From an uncultured Flavobacteriales bacterium (GTDB lineage Bacteria > Bacteroidota > Bacteroidia > Flavobacteriales_D > Crocinitomicaceae): a stretch of DNA of 64,000 bases. Position 1 is the first letter of the stretch, and each line of letters begins with the position of its first letter. The notes beneath the pieces are model-generated. The model was not told the origin of the DNA, did not search any database, and was given only the letters and a program-made list of their open reading frames with translations. Shown here piece after piece: positions 55,596 to 64,000 of this stretch. Where the stretch lies: positions 18,617 to 82,616 of the forward strand of contig CAIOSO010000091.1 of assembly GCA_903860985.1 (NCBI GenBank), in the 5' to 3' direction. The translations under genes were made by a program, and so were the position numbers.

Positions 55596-56462
55596 TTACA
55601 AGGTGATCGCGGTTTTTTTTCTTATTCCAAAAGTTTTGGAAATACCTACCCTAAATCCACTTCCTCTGTTATTTGAATAAACAGTGACTCTTGCACCTGA
55701 GTCATTTTGATTTTCAATGGAATAATTAACTATTTGCGTAAGGCCTTGGGTATAACTGATGTTGAACTGAAACATGCCAAGTGAATTACGTTTGTTAAAA
55801 CAGCTTAACTCATATTTCAAAAATAGTATAGGGGCTAAATAGCCGAAGACAGCGTTTGATTCAGCTTTTTTTGTGGTAACGTAATAGTTATTTCCATCAA
55901 TTAATGAAAGATTTTTGTGCATCGTACTTTGTAAATCATTTCGAGAAGTTTTACGAATACCAATCCCTCCGGAAAGTTGATTTTTCACGAAACGATCAAT
56001 CTTCGGACTTATGGAAAAGTACCGCGTTGCAGTCAAATAATATTGAGTATTTCTAATTTTGTTTTGCCTCATGAAAACTTCTGTGTAAACAATGTTTGTG
56101 TCATGACCATATAGAAGCAAAGAGGCAGCTAAGCTATTTCCAATAGATTGTATTTGATTGATGCTTGACCAATTATATACAGAAATACCGAATCCAAATT
56201 TCCATTTATCATTCAATTGGTAACAATTAATATTTAGTTCAGGTTCCGGAATATTAGATATAGAATGATTGAAGTTTTGAAAAGAGTATGAGACGTTGGC
56301 AGCATTTAAAATTTCGCCATCCGTTTTATACATATCCATATTCCATAGTTTCACACCTAAATTAATTTCAAAAATTGGTTTTTGTGCAATTATAGCTTGT
56401 GGACAAACAATGAGTATGAGTCCGATGAAAAAGTAGCGTCTTGCCAAAACAACCGTTTTCAT
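55596..56462 (-). CDS. secreted outer-membrane protein of unknown function, tandem copy 2
   Basis: The 288-residue protein has a signal peptide (to about residue 26, ending IIAQ) and alternating hydrophobic residues typical of a beta barrel, ending GIRKKTAITL. Matching stretches with the upstream gene (QGLTQIVNYSIENQ versus QGFFKSTVLNYYDVDN, and a GISKTFGI-type C-terminal strand versus SLSKPITI) suggest an old tandem duplication. The ATG overlaps the upstream stop by four bases. No family name recognised; PorP/SprF-like size, but the sequence does not clearly match. Confidence 0.55.
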   Translation of the reverse strand: MKTVVLARRYFFIGLILIVCPQAIIAQKPIFEINLGVKLWNMDMYKTDGEILNAANVSYSFQNFNHSISNIPEPELNINCYQLNDKWKFGFGISVYNWSSINQIQSIGNSLAASLLLYGHDTNIVYTEVFMRQNKIRNTQYYLTATRYFSISPKIDRFVKNQLSGGIGIRKTSRNDLQSTMHKNLSLIDGNNYYVTTKKAESNAVFGYLAPILFLKYELSCFNKRNSLGMFQFNISYTQGLTQIVNYSIENQNDSGARVTVYSNNRGSGFRVGISKTFGIRKKTAITL

Positions 56463-57364
56463 AGTTTCGATTTTTTAATCGGTGAAATAATGGTGATGGG
56501 TTTACTCAGGCTTAGAGCAAGACTGGAGTTGCGAGTGCCAATGGAGGCCGTTTGAATCGAACTAATGTTGTCTACATCATAATAATTAAGAACCGTTGAT
56601 TTGAAAAATCCTTGGAAGTATGTAAGTGCTACATTGCAGATTGCTTTGTTTTTCTTTCGAGTTAAAAAAGATGTTTCAAACCTTAATAATAAATACGGCA
56701 TGACTGAGTGTTTATAATAAGTGTCAATGCTATAATTGTAATTCTTTTGCTCAGTGATTATTCCAACTTTCCCTGTTGAAATATCTTTGTTGCTTTTAAT
56801 ATATCCCGCACCAAACGTTAAAAAATGCTTTGCATTCCTGTAATTCATGGAAATATTCAATTTTCGAGAAGCATACGTAAAATTCATGATTCCAGTGAAC
56901 TGGTACGTATAAAAACTAGAATAAAAGCTTTGTTGTGGTGGAATTTGAAGTAAACTCGGTTTCTCTATTCCATAACCGGCTGCAATTACATTGTCTGGGA
57001 AGATATAAAATTCATTTAAGTTTGCTTGATTTCCTTGAAGTAAAAGTTGAATTCCTCCTCCCGCATAAAATCCTCTTCCGATTCCGAAAATCCACTTCTG
57101 TGTTTCATAAAAATCTAAGGTAAATTCGAGATTAGGACCAAAATTACGATCAACGATACCCCATTTTGCACGATCTGAAATACCAGGATTTTTCAATTCA
57201 AATCCAGTATTATTGAATTGATCATCATAGGTAATGCTAGCATTATCTTGAAAATTCAAAACGGAAAGTCCGTATGAAGGCTTTAACCGTAAAATCCATT
57301 TTTGAGCGAATAAACCTTCGCGAAAAAATAAGAGACAAAAAAGTAAGAGACTAATTTTTAGCAT
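56459..57364 (-). CDS. secreted outer-membrane protein of unknown function, tandem copy 1
   Basis: A 301-residue protein with a signal peptide ending LFAQ (about residue 21), a Gly/aromatic-rich middle (GIGRGFYAGGGIQLLLQG) and beta-strand patterning suited to a small outer-membrane barrel. It is upstream of, and overlaps by four bases, a related copy. The genes appear restricted to this lineage as far as I can tell from the lack of any known motif. It is 33 bases after the methyltransferase stop, so the three may be co-transcribed. Confidence 0.55.
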   Translation of the reverse strand: MLKISLLLFCLLFFREGLFAQKWILRLKPSYGLSVLNFQDNASITYDDQFNNTGFELKNPGISDRAKWGIVDRNFGPNLEFTLDFYETQKWIFGIGRGFYAGGGIQLLLQGNQANLNEFYIFPDNVIAAGYGIEKPSLLQIPPQQSFYSSFYTYQFTGIMNFTYASRKLNISMNYRNAKHFLTFGAGYIKSNKDISTGKVGIITEQKNYNYSIDTYYKHSVMPYLLLRFETSFLTRKKNKAICNVALTYFQGFFKSTVLNYYDVDNISSIQTASIGTRNSSLALSLSKPITIISPIKKSKL

Positions 57365-57397
57365 GATTACGTCAAAGTGTGTTCTCCTTAATTTTAT

Positions 57398-58600
57398 TTA
57401 TTCAATTTCCGTCTCTTGCTCATCAAACGGAAAATGTGTTCGCTTAGAGCCAGCATACGTTTCAAACATGCGGAAACTACATTCCAAGTCACCGTTGAAT
57501 ACTTTGTGTTTCACACTTGGACGCAGTCCAATGGATTTGAGTCCTTCTTCACTCGACGTAATCACCCACGCTTGAGAATTCGTCATCGTGTGCTTCAACC
57601 AATTCCCCATGTTTTCGTAGAGTTCGTGCGTATTTGCAGCTAAACGTTCCCCGTAAGGTGGATTGGTTAAAATGAATATCGCTTCGTCTTCCTCTTTGGT
57701 GATTTCATCAAAGGAACACACTTTCGTTTCAATGAAACGTCCAAAACTCATTTGACGCAAATTGCGGCGCGTTTTTAAAATCATTTCGTCCGATAAATCC
57801 GAGCCCATGATTCTACAAGGAAGTGAACGGACATTTCTCGGTGCATTGTCGTAAATGTCATTCCAAACAGTTTCGTCGTAATTCTTTAAATTCTTGAACG
57901 CATAATGTTGACGCTCGATGTTTGATGGAATTCCAGAAGCCAGTAATGCAGCTTCCATTAAAAGTGTTCCTGAACCACAAAAGGGATCAAGGAAGGTTGT
58001 TTTTCGATCCCATTTGGATAAACGAATCAAACTTGCCGCAACAACTTCGTTGATTGGTGCATCTCCGACCGCTTCGCGGTATCCGCGTTGGAAAAGAGGA
58101 ATTCCACTTGTGTTCATTGAAATCGTCACTTCATTTTCTTTAATGTATAAGTCAAATAGAACTTGTGGACGTTTTAATTCAACATCCGGACGATCATCGA
58201 ATTCATTGCGGAATGAGTCCACAATCGCATCTTTCACCACTAAATACGGATATTGTGTATTGTTAAATAGCGTCGAGAAAACCGCACCTTTTACCGCAAA
58301 GGTTTTGGACACATCGAAAATTTCGGTCCATTTAATCTTCATGGATTTACGGTACAAGTCTTCTTCTGATTTAATATAGAACTTGTCGAGTTCGACTAGA
58401 ATCGAAATAGCGCAACGTGCATATAAATTTAAATAATACACATCTCTCCATGTTCCTTTGATCCGGACAGCTCGATTGAGTTGCTCCGCTTTCGGGTAAC
58501 CAAGTTCTTCTAATTCCTCTACTAATGTTTGCTCAAATCCAAACAAACATTTAAGTGTGATTGTTAACTCTTCATTATTTCCCGTGCTCTTCTTTTCCAT
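57398..58600 (-). CDS. THUMP-domain RNA methyltransferase (RlmL-like)
   Basis: It has an N-terminal THUMP RNA-binding domain (about 10-155) and a class I SAM methyltransferase domain with FLDPFCGSGTLLMEAALLA (motif I) and ILTNPPYGERLA (NPPY, motif IV). The NPPY motif is typical of N2-guanine methyltransferases such as RlmL; the second half of E. coli RlmKL (RlmK) is absent. The start is the ATG at 58600 (400 residues), not the TTG at 58630. A divergent promoter region with the patatin gene lies upstream. Confidence 0.82.
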   Translation of the reverse strand: MEKKSTGNNEELTITLKCLFGFEQTLVEELEELGYPKAEQLNRAVRIKGTWRDVYYLNLYARCAISILVELDKFYIKSEEDLYRKSMKIKWTEIFDVSKTFAVKGAVFSTLFNNTQYPYLVVKDAIVDSFRNEFDDRPDVELKRPQVLFDLYIKENEVTISMNTSGIPLFQRGYREAVGDAPINEVVAASLIRLSKWDRKTTFLDPFCGSGTLLMEAALLASGIPSNIERQHYAFKNLKNYDETVWNDIYDNAPRNVRSLPCRIMGSDLSDEMILKTRRNLRQMSFGRFIETKVCSFDEITKEEDEAIFILTNPPYGERLAANTHELYENMGNWLKHTMTNSQAWVITSSEEGLKSIGLRPSVKHKVFNGDLECSFRMFETYAGSKRTHFPFDEQETEIE

Positions 58601-58617
58601 TTTCTCGTGATAAGGTC

Positions 58618-58625
58618 TAACTTTG
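58618..58625 (+). promoter_or_regulatory. promoter -7 box of the patatin gene
   Basis: TAACTTTG, perfect consensus, 17 bases before the TTG start at 58642. Confidence 0.5.
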
Positions 58626-58641
58626 TACAAAAGAACGAATT

Positions 58642-60930
58642 TTGCGAAGTTTCTTAACTCTTATTTCATTACTTTTTTTCATACTGCCCTTAGAATGTGT
58701 CGCGCAGCAGAAAATAGGCGTGGTTCTTAGTGGAGGAGGAGCGACTGGAGTCGCGCATGTTGGCGTGTTGAAAGCACTCGAGGAACGCAATATTCCCATT
58801 GATTTTATTGTTGGAACTTCTGCGGGTGCGCTCGTTGCAAGTATGTATGCAAGTGGGTATTCTCCGAAGGAGATTGAAGCCTATGTTTTGAGTGAGCCTT
58901 TTCAATTAATGGTTAAAGGGGAATTAGAGTCGGACAAGAAATTTTACTTTTTTGATGAGTCGAATACAAGCAGTATGTTCAACATTCCGTTTTCGAAGGA
59001 TAGTATTCTGCAGAAGTCAATTCCCATGTCGTTTGTCAATCCACGCTACTTCGATTTTGAAATGTTGCGCATTTTGGGTCGAACCAGTGCCTCTGTTGGA
59101 AATGATTTCAATGAACTGTTTATTCCTTTTCGCTGTGTAGCGTCGGATGTGGTTCGAAAAGAGAGTGTGGTTTTTTCTAACGGTAATTTGAATGAGGCAG
59201 TAAGAGCATCGATGACTTTCCCTTTGTACTTGAATCCGATCCGTATCAATGGAGTCCTTTATTTTGATGGTGGCTTGTACGACAACTTCCCTTTGAATGC
59301 CATGTACGAGCAATTTGATGCAGATTTTATCATCGGGAGTAATGTGACGAAGAACGATATCAAAGCGAATGAAAACGATTTTTTCGGGATGATTTCAAGC
59401 ATGATGACTACCCCAACAAATTATGCTTTGCCTTGTCAAGAAGGAATGATTATCGAGCCAAAAACAGAAGTTGGCACCTTCGACTTTAAAGATGTGCAGC
59501 AGGCAATAAATGATGGTTATCAGGCAACAATCTTGAAATTGGATGTATTGGAACAATTCATTTCGGTACGAGAAAGTCCCGATTCGCTTGTACGTCGAAG
59601 AGCTGAATTCCGAGGAAATGTACCTCCGATTCAGGTTTCATCTGTTAAAACAGCCCCCATCAAAAAGAACGAATTCAAGTATGCAAATAAATTTATCTTA
59701 CCGAAACGAAGTCAAGGTGTTTTAGATGAGGAGGAATTAAAGGAACGCTATTTCCGCTTGGCTTCTACACCTCAAATTGACTTTCTTTATCCAAATTTTG
59801 AAACGAAATCCGACGGGACGCTCCAACTCAATTTACATGTGAAAAAGGCAAAGGAATTCCGTGCTGATTTTGGTGGACTCATTTCATCAAGAGCGGTAAA
59901 TACAGGTTACTTTAATTTAAGTTTTCGAAGTATTGGTAGGGTAGCGCACAAAATCAATGCAGAGTCGTATTTTGGTAAGTTTTATGGTTCCCTTCGTACC
60001 AACTATGAAATGGTATTCCCTTCCACTTATCCTATTTCCATTAATGGTTATTTCACCTTAAATCGCTGGGATTACTTTCGGAGTTTTGCTACGTTTTTTG
60101 AGGATGTCAAACCTTCCTTTCTTGTTCAAAACGAGGTATATGGAGGGATAAAAATGAAATTGCCTTTAGGGAATAATGCACGGTGGACCATGGACGCGCG
60201 TTATTTTAGTTTGGAGGATGACTATTACCAATCGGATCAATTTACCAACAAAGACACCGCAGATTTCACACGTTTTTATGGAACATCACTGTCCTTAGAA
60301 TACACAAAAAATAGTTTAAACAAAAAACAGTTTGCCACAGAAGGACATTTTTTCCAAGTCAAAGCGCGCTATGTAAATGGATTTGAACGAACCGTTCCAG
60401 GAACAACATCCATTTTAAAAGATACGGTGGAAAAAGACCATCAATGGTTAAGTCTACAAGCAGAATTCCAATCCTTTTTCCTGAAAAATGGTCCCTTTCA
60501 TTTCGGTTTCCACGGCAAAACGGTTCTGAATAGTCAATCCTTGTTCGCAAATTACACGGCGAGTTTATTATCCATGCCGGCATTTAACTTAATTCCAGAC
60601 ATGGAAACTTTTTTCTTGCCAGAATACCGCGCAACGCAATACCTTTCAATTGGATCAAATTTGATTTTTGAGTTGGCGAAAAAACTGGATCTGCGCTTAG
60701 ATGTTTATTATTTTCAACCCATCGTTCAGTTGCAGCAAAATCAAGATGGAACGATTCAGTATGGTAAGCCATTACAAGAGCATTCGATGGTGGCGTCTAG
60801 TTCCATTTTATATGAAACTCCTATCGGTCCTGTGAGAGCTACCTTAAATTATTTCCCTGCACAAGAAAGCCCATTGTTTTTTCAACTCAGCTTTGGCTAC
60901 ATTTTGTTTAACGAACGCGCCGTTCGCTAG
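58642..60930 (+). CDS. patatin-like phospholipase fused to outer-membrane barrel
   Basis: The TTG start leads into a signal peptide (to about residue 22). A patatin domain (about 25-315) has the oxyanion loop GGGATG (31-36, usually GGGARG or GGGAKG), the nucleophile Ser60 in GTSAG and Asp209 in DGG. A POTRA-like link (about 370-420) and a C-terminal barrel (about 420-762) follow, the architecture of PlpD-type (type Vd) autotransporters. It would cleave phospholipids at or outside the outer membrane. The start is unusual; no alternative ATG gives a signal peptide. Confidence 0.85.
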   Translation: MRSFLTLISLLFFILPLECVAQQKIGVVLSGGGATGVAHVGVLKALEERNIPIDFIVGTSAGALVASMYASGYSPKEIEAYVLSEPFQLMVKGELESDKKFYFFDESNTSSMFNIPFSKDSILQKSIPMSFVNPRYFDFEMLRILGRTSASVGNDFNELFIPFRCVASDVVRKESVVFSNGNLNEAVRASMTFPLYLNPIRINGVLYFDGGLYDNFPLNAMYEQFDADFIIGSNVTKNDIKANENDFFGMISSMMTTPTNYALPCQEGMIIEPKTEVGTFDFKDVQQAINDGYQATILKLDVLEQFISVRESPDSLVRRRAEFRGNVPPIQVSSVKTAPIKKNEFKYANKFILPKRSQGVLDEEELKERYFRLASTPQIDFLYPNFETKSDGTLQLNLHVKKAKEFRADFGGLISSRAVNTGYFNLSFRSIGRVAHKINAESYFGKFYGSLRTNYEMVFPSTYPISINGYFTLNRWDYFRSFATFFEDVKPSFLVQNEVYGGIKMKLPLGNNARWTMDARYFSLEDDYYQSDQFTNKDTADFTRFYGTSLSLEYTKNSLNKKQFATEGHFFQVKARYVNGFERTVPGTTSILKDTVEKDHQWLSLQAEFQSFFLKNGPFHFGFHGKTVLNSQSLFANYTASLLSMPAFNLIPDMETFFLPEYRATQYLSIGSNLIFELAKKLDLRLDVYYFQPIVQLQQNQDGTIQYGKPLQEHSMVASSSILYETPIGPVRATLNYFPAQESPLFFQLSFGYILFNERAVR

Positions 60931-60944
60931 AAACTAAAGTCCGA

Positions 60945-63509
60945 TTAGATAAGTCCTCTAGAGCGAAGGAATTCGTCTAAACTTTCGATGTCGCCATACA
61001 AAACTTCGCGGGCTTTGCTTCCTTGGAACGAACCGATGATTCCCATGCCTTCTAATTGATCTACAATGCGACCAGCGCGGTTGTATCCAAGTTTCAGTTT
61101 GCGCTGCAATAAGCTAGCGGATCCTTGTTGATTGATCACCACAATGCGTGCTGAATCTACAAACATCGGGTCAATTTCATTCATGTCGATGTCCCCGCCT
61201 AAGTCACTGCCCTCTGGTGTGTATTCAGGAAGTATGAGTGCTTCTGGATATGCACGCTGGTCACCTATGAAGCTACAAATCTCTTCCACCTCTGGCGTGT
61301 CAACAAATCCACATTGTAATCTTTTGATGTCTGAACCGGTTGAAATCAACATATCTCCACGACCGATTAATTGATCTGCACCTGATGCATCGAGAATCGT
61401 TCGAGAATCAATCTTAGAAAGTACACGGAATGCGATGCGGGCAGGGAAATTGGCTTTGATCATACCGGTAATGACATTCACCGAAGGACGCTGCGTTGCA
61501 ACGATGAGGTGAATTCCAATCGCACGGGCAAGCTGAGCAATGCGCGCAATCGGATGCTCCACTTCTTTTCCTGCGGTCATGATGAGGTCGGCGAACTCAT
61601 CAATTAACACAACAATATAGGGCAAATAACGGTGGCCTTTCTCTGGGTTTAATCGTCTAGCCACGAATTTAGCATTGTATTCTTTGATGGTGCGGACACC
61701 CGCTTCTTTCAATAATTCATAGCGGTCGTCCATTTCAATACACAATGAATTCAATGTATTAACCACTTTCGAGGTATCTGTAATAATGGCATCTTCTTCT
61801 CCCGGTAATTTCGCCAAGAAGTGTCGTTCAATTTTATTGTACAGGGTTAACTCCACCTTTTTAGGATCCACCAAAACAAATTTTACTTGTGCGGGATGCT
61901 TTTTGTATAAGATGGAGATAAGAATGGCATTTAATCCGACTGATTTACCTTGTCCAGTTGCCCCCGCAACCAAAAGGTGAGGCATTTTTGTTAAGTCAAA
62001 TACAAAGGTTTCATTCGTAATGGTTTTTCCCATTACAATGGGAAGTTCTCCGTCGAAATTTTGGAATTTATCTGAGGCAATTAATGAGCGCATACTCACC
62101 ATTTCCGGATTCGAATTCGGCACCTCAATACCGATCGTTCCTTTTCCAGGGATTGGAGCAATAATACGTATACCTAATGCGGATAAACTAAGAGCGATAT
62201 CATCCTCTAGGTTTTTGATTTTGGAAATACGGACGCCTGGCGCTGGCACAATTTCATACAATGTTACCGTTGGTCCAACCGTAGCTTTGATTTTTGCAAT
62301 TTCAATTTTGTAGTGCTGAAGGGTTTGAACAATTTTATCTTTATTCGTTTCCAATTCTTCTTTGCTAACAGACACTCCGCTCGTTCCATAGTCGGTCATG
62401 AGGTCCAATGGTGGAAGCACGTATCCTTCCAAATCTTTCGTTGGATCGTATTCGCCGTATTCGCTGATCAATCGCTTTGCCAAATCGTCATCATCCGATT
62501 TTTGTGCGGCATTGGAGCCCATGATTGGACTTGGTGAAACGGGAGGAACGACACTAGGTTCTGGTTCCGTAGCCATTTCAATTTCAAAGTCATCATCAGT
62601 ATCCTTTTCCAATTCTGGCATTTTGGAGGTGACGATTAACTCGCTTTCATCAAAAAATACATCGTCATCGTCGTTATCAGTGGTGGAAAAATCAACGGTT
62701 TCGGAAATGACATCCGCTTGGATTTCTTCGTCTTTAATCGTATTTACAACAAAAATGTCTTCATAGGAATGACGCGTGTCCGTTGCCTCTTGATCACCAA
62801 CTTCATCCGTATTGTTTTCCTTGTCCCGGCTGAAAATAAGGTCCAACCATTTGGAATAGTTGGGATTAAAAATGAGCGTCGTTATAACATAAAGGAAAAC
62901 CAAACTTAGGGCAAAGGAACCAAAACTTCCTAAAGTCAGCATCAACCATTCGTTGACGTAAAATCCAAATGTTCCTCCGAGGTAATTTAATTGGTCGCTG
63001 AAAAACCCTAAGAAAATGGATCCCCAGAGCATGTAGGCAATAGTAATTGTAAAAGCACGTCCGATTGGTACAATAGCATAGTCAAACAGGATGCGTATTC
63101 CAGAAATTAAAAGCAAGAAGCAGATTCCAAAAGAAGTGACACCGAATAAGCGGTAAATCAATAAATGGGAAGTCCATGCACCGAATTTTCCAAGCCAGTT
63201 TTGAACTGGAGCTTCAGTTGTGTCGAAAATATAGTCAACAAAAGAGCGCTGCAAAATACGGTCTTGATCCTCTGTCCATGTAAATAAGTACGACAAACAA
63301 GCGAGAAATAAGTAGATCGAAAGCAAGGTCATTGTAGACCCCAGAATTACTTTGAAACGTTTTGAGTCAAAGTTGGACATGAAATTCCAACGCGCAGGTG
63401 TTTTTTCCTTGCTTGGCTTTGCCGCTTTTTCTTCTTTTCTTTTCGCGGTAGAACTACTTGGATTTTCTGTTCCAGCGTCTTTTTTCGGTATGAATTCGTT
63501 GTCTTCCAT
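60945..63509 (-). CDS. ftsK: DNA translocase FtsK/SpoIIIE
   Basis: FtsK pumps DNA through the septum and coordinates chromosome segregation. The 854-residue protein has four N-terminal membrane helices (about 55-210), an acidic linker of about 200 residues, the RecA-like motor with Walker A GATGQGKS (516-523, Lys522), Walker B VVLIDEFADL and the C-terminal gamma winged-helix (RKLKLGYNRAGRIVDQLEGMG). A near-consensus -7 box (TATCTTCG, minus strand 63539-63532) precedes it. Normal length for the family in Bacteroidota. Confidence 0.93.
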   Translation of the reverse strand: MEDNEFIPKKDAGTENPSSSTAKRKEEKAAKPSKEKTPARWNFMSNFDSKRFKVILGSTMTLLSIYLFLACLSYLFTWTEDQDRILQRSFVDYIFDTTEAPVQNWLGKFGAWTSHLLIYRLFGVTSFGICFLLLISGIRILFDYAIVPIGRAFTITIAYMLWGSIFLGFFSDQLNYLGGTFGFYVNEWLMLTLGSFGSFALSLVFLYVITTLIFNPNYSKWLDLIFSRDKENNTDEVGDQEATDTRHSYEDIFVVNTIKDEEIQADVISETVDFSTTDNDDDDVFFDESELIVTSKMPELEKDTDDDFEIEMATEPEPSVVPPVSPSPIMGSNAAQKSDDDDLAKRLISEYGEYDPTKDLEGYVLPPLDLMTDYGTSGVSVSKEELETNKDKIVQTLQHYKIEIAKIKATVGPTVTLYEIVPAPGVRISKIKNLEDDIALSLSALGIRIIAPIPGKGTIGIEVPNSNPEMVSMRSLIASDKFQNFDGELPIVMGKTITNETFVFDLTKMPHLLVAGATGQGKSVGLNAILISILYKKHPAQVKFVLVDPKKVELTLYNKIERHFLAKLPGEEDAIITDTSKVVNTLNSLCIEMDDRYELLKEAGVRTIKEYNAKFVARRLNPEKGHRYLPYIVVLIDEFADLIMTAGKEVEHPIARIAQLARAIGIHLIVATQRPSVNVITGMIKANFPARIAFRVLSKIDSRTILDASGADQLIGRGDMLISTGSDIKRLQCGFVDTPEVEEICSFIGDQRAYPEALILPEYTPEGSDLGGDIDMNEIDPMFVDSARIVVINQQGSASLLQRKLKLGYNRAGRIVDQLEGMGIIGSFQGSKAREVLYGDIESLDEFLRSRGLI

Positions 63510-63594
63510 GTGCTATTTATGCAATATCCAACGAAGATAGGTGATAAGGTCACATTTCTAACGCGAAATATGGAATACTATAAACAAGAATTTG

Positions 63595-63876
63595 TTAGTT
63601 ATTTGGGATACTAGAATTTCCAGTATTGGCGGACTTTTCCATAAATGCTTTTAGGCTAATTTTTTGGTAATCAGCAGGAATCATAAACAGGGATAATGGC
63701 GGGATTTTTTCATCCATGGATTCAAGCGTGTATCTATACAAACCGTGGTCATTTACCACGTAATATTGCAGCAACAATCCCGGAGCATCAGGGAATGCCC
63801 CCAAGTATTTGGCAGCTATTTTCGGTGTGTAAATAACGGTCAAATCGTTCTGAACAAGTGTGAATTTTACCAGCAT
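63595..63876 (-). CDS. small protein of unknown function
   Basis: A 93-residue protein with no signal peptide, mixed alpha/beta, starting MLVKFTLVQNDLTVIYTPKIA and ending in a polar tail. No family recognised. The ATG lies inside the 3' end of the upstream gene in another frame (overlap of 10 bases), so it is probably translated with it. Confidence 0.5.
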   Translation of the reverse strand: MLVKFTLVQNDLTVIYTPKIAAKYLGAFPDAPGLLLQYYVVNDHGLYRYTLESMDEKIPPLSLFMIPADYQKISLKAFMEKSANTGNSSIPNN

Positions 63877-64000
63877 TTTCTTTCCTTTAACTCTGGCAAT
63901 TTTTTCATGTCCTGAATTCCACCTAAGGATTTCTTTAAATTTTCTAATTCACGATCATAGCGTGACTGCTCTTTTTTCGGAATTTCATCCCATTCAGGGG
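63867..64000 (-). CDS. C-terminal end of a partial gene, unknown
   Basis: On the minus strand a frame enters from the right edge and ends at a TAA at 63869-63867, overlapping the next ATG (ATGCTGGTAA). The last 43 residues include PEWDEIPKKEQSRYDRELEN and end KELPE-like charge, finishing ELKERKCW, a lysine/glutamate-rich helical tail. Only the C-terminus is present, so I cannot name the family. Confidence 0.5.
   Translation of the reverse strand, partial: PEWDEIPKKEQSRYDRELENLKKSLGGIQDMKKLPELKERKCW

Overview
The window comes from an AT-rich member of the Bacteroidota, order Flavobacteriales. A Crocinitomicaceae/Fluviicola-like organism is my best guess. The support is: gliding genes gldD and gldE; two secreted proteins ending in type IX secretion (T9SS) sorting domains; a TonB-dependent receptor with a carboxypeptidase-like N-terminal domain; a split 5'-nucleotidase; many genes without an obvious Shine-Dalgarno sequence; and recurrent promoters of the Bacteroidota type (-7 box TAnnTTTG). 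Most of the window is chromosomal core. I see no insertion sequence, prophage, CRISPR array or integrase.

Layout. 1-6.2 kb (minus): fused str/S10 ribosomal operon rpsL-rpsG-fusA-rpsJ-rplC-rplD-rplW-rplB-rpsS-rplV (rplV cut by the window edge), without tuf. 6.3-9.4 kb (minus): pdhB, clpX, clpP. 9.4-16.4 kb (minus): OmpA/TPR lipoprotein, folK, gldD, gldE, ssb, topA. 16.5-23.2 kb (plus): miaB, a sigma-54 activator, lptE, a conserved unknown, secG, groES, groEL. 23.2-27.9 kb (plus): a SRAP DNA-protein crosslink enzyme and three envelope proteins of unknown function. 27.9-30.6 kb (minus): dusB, manC, a SprT-like gene. 30.7-33.8 kb (plus): MlaE/MlaF-type transporter genes, tRNA-Leu(UAG), trigger factor. 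33.9-36.2 kb: oxyR divergent from a peroxiredoxin-thioredoxin-DUF6952 operon. 36.2-42.6 kb: prfA-pyrF, a 46-residue lipoprotein not previously delimited, an Omp85-like protein, rdgB, folB, gltX. 42.7-51.7 kb: a coiled-coil protein, then a six-gene minus-strand locus described below. 52-58.6 kb: dipeptidyl peptidase IV, citrate synthase, two tandem unknown outer-membrane proteins, a THUMP methyltransferase. 58.6-64 kb: patatin/outer-membrane barrel fusion, ftsK and two unknowns.

The most interesting block is 43,082-51,737. It encodes a secreted lamin-tail-domain protein, a TonB-dependent receptor, a secreted multidomain endonuclease I, a 5'-nucleotidase split over two genes (C-terminal domain lipoprotein plus a twin-arginine-type metallophosphatase), and a DUF4249 lipoprotein. 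Spacing is tight to overlapping for most pairs. Read together, it looks like a machine for digesting extracellular nucleic acid outside the cell, importing the products, and releasing nucleosides and phosphate. The individual families are known; the combination as one transport/degradation unit is my inference.

Other points: an inverted repeat at the groES promoter where CIRCE would be expected but is absent; a stem-loop at the very start of the ribosomal-protein mRNA; several genes (ssb, prfA, sprT-like, mlaE) whose -7 box sits so close to the start codon that their mRNAs would be leaderless; and a Glu-to-Asp change at a catalytic position in the SRAP protein. No gene-free stretch exceeds about 300 bases.
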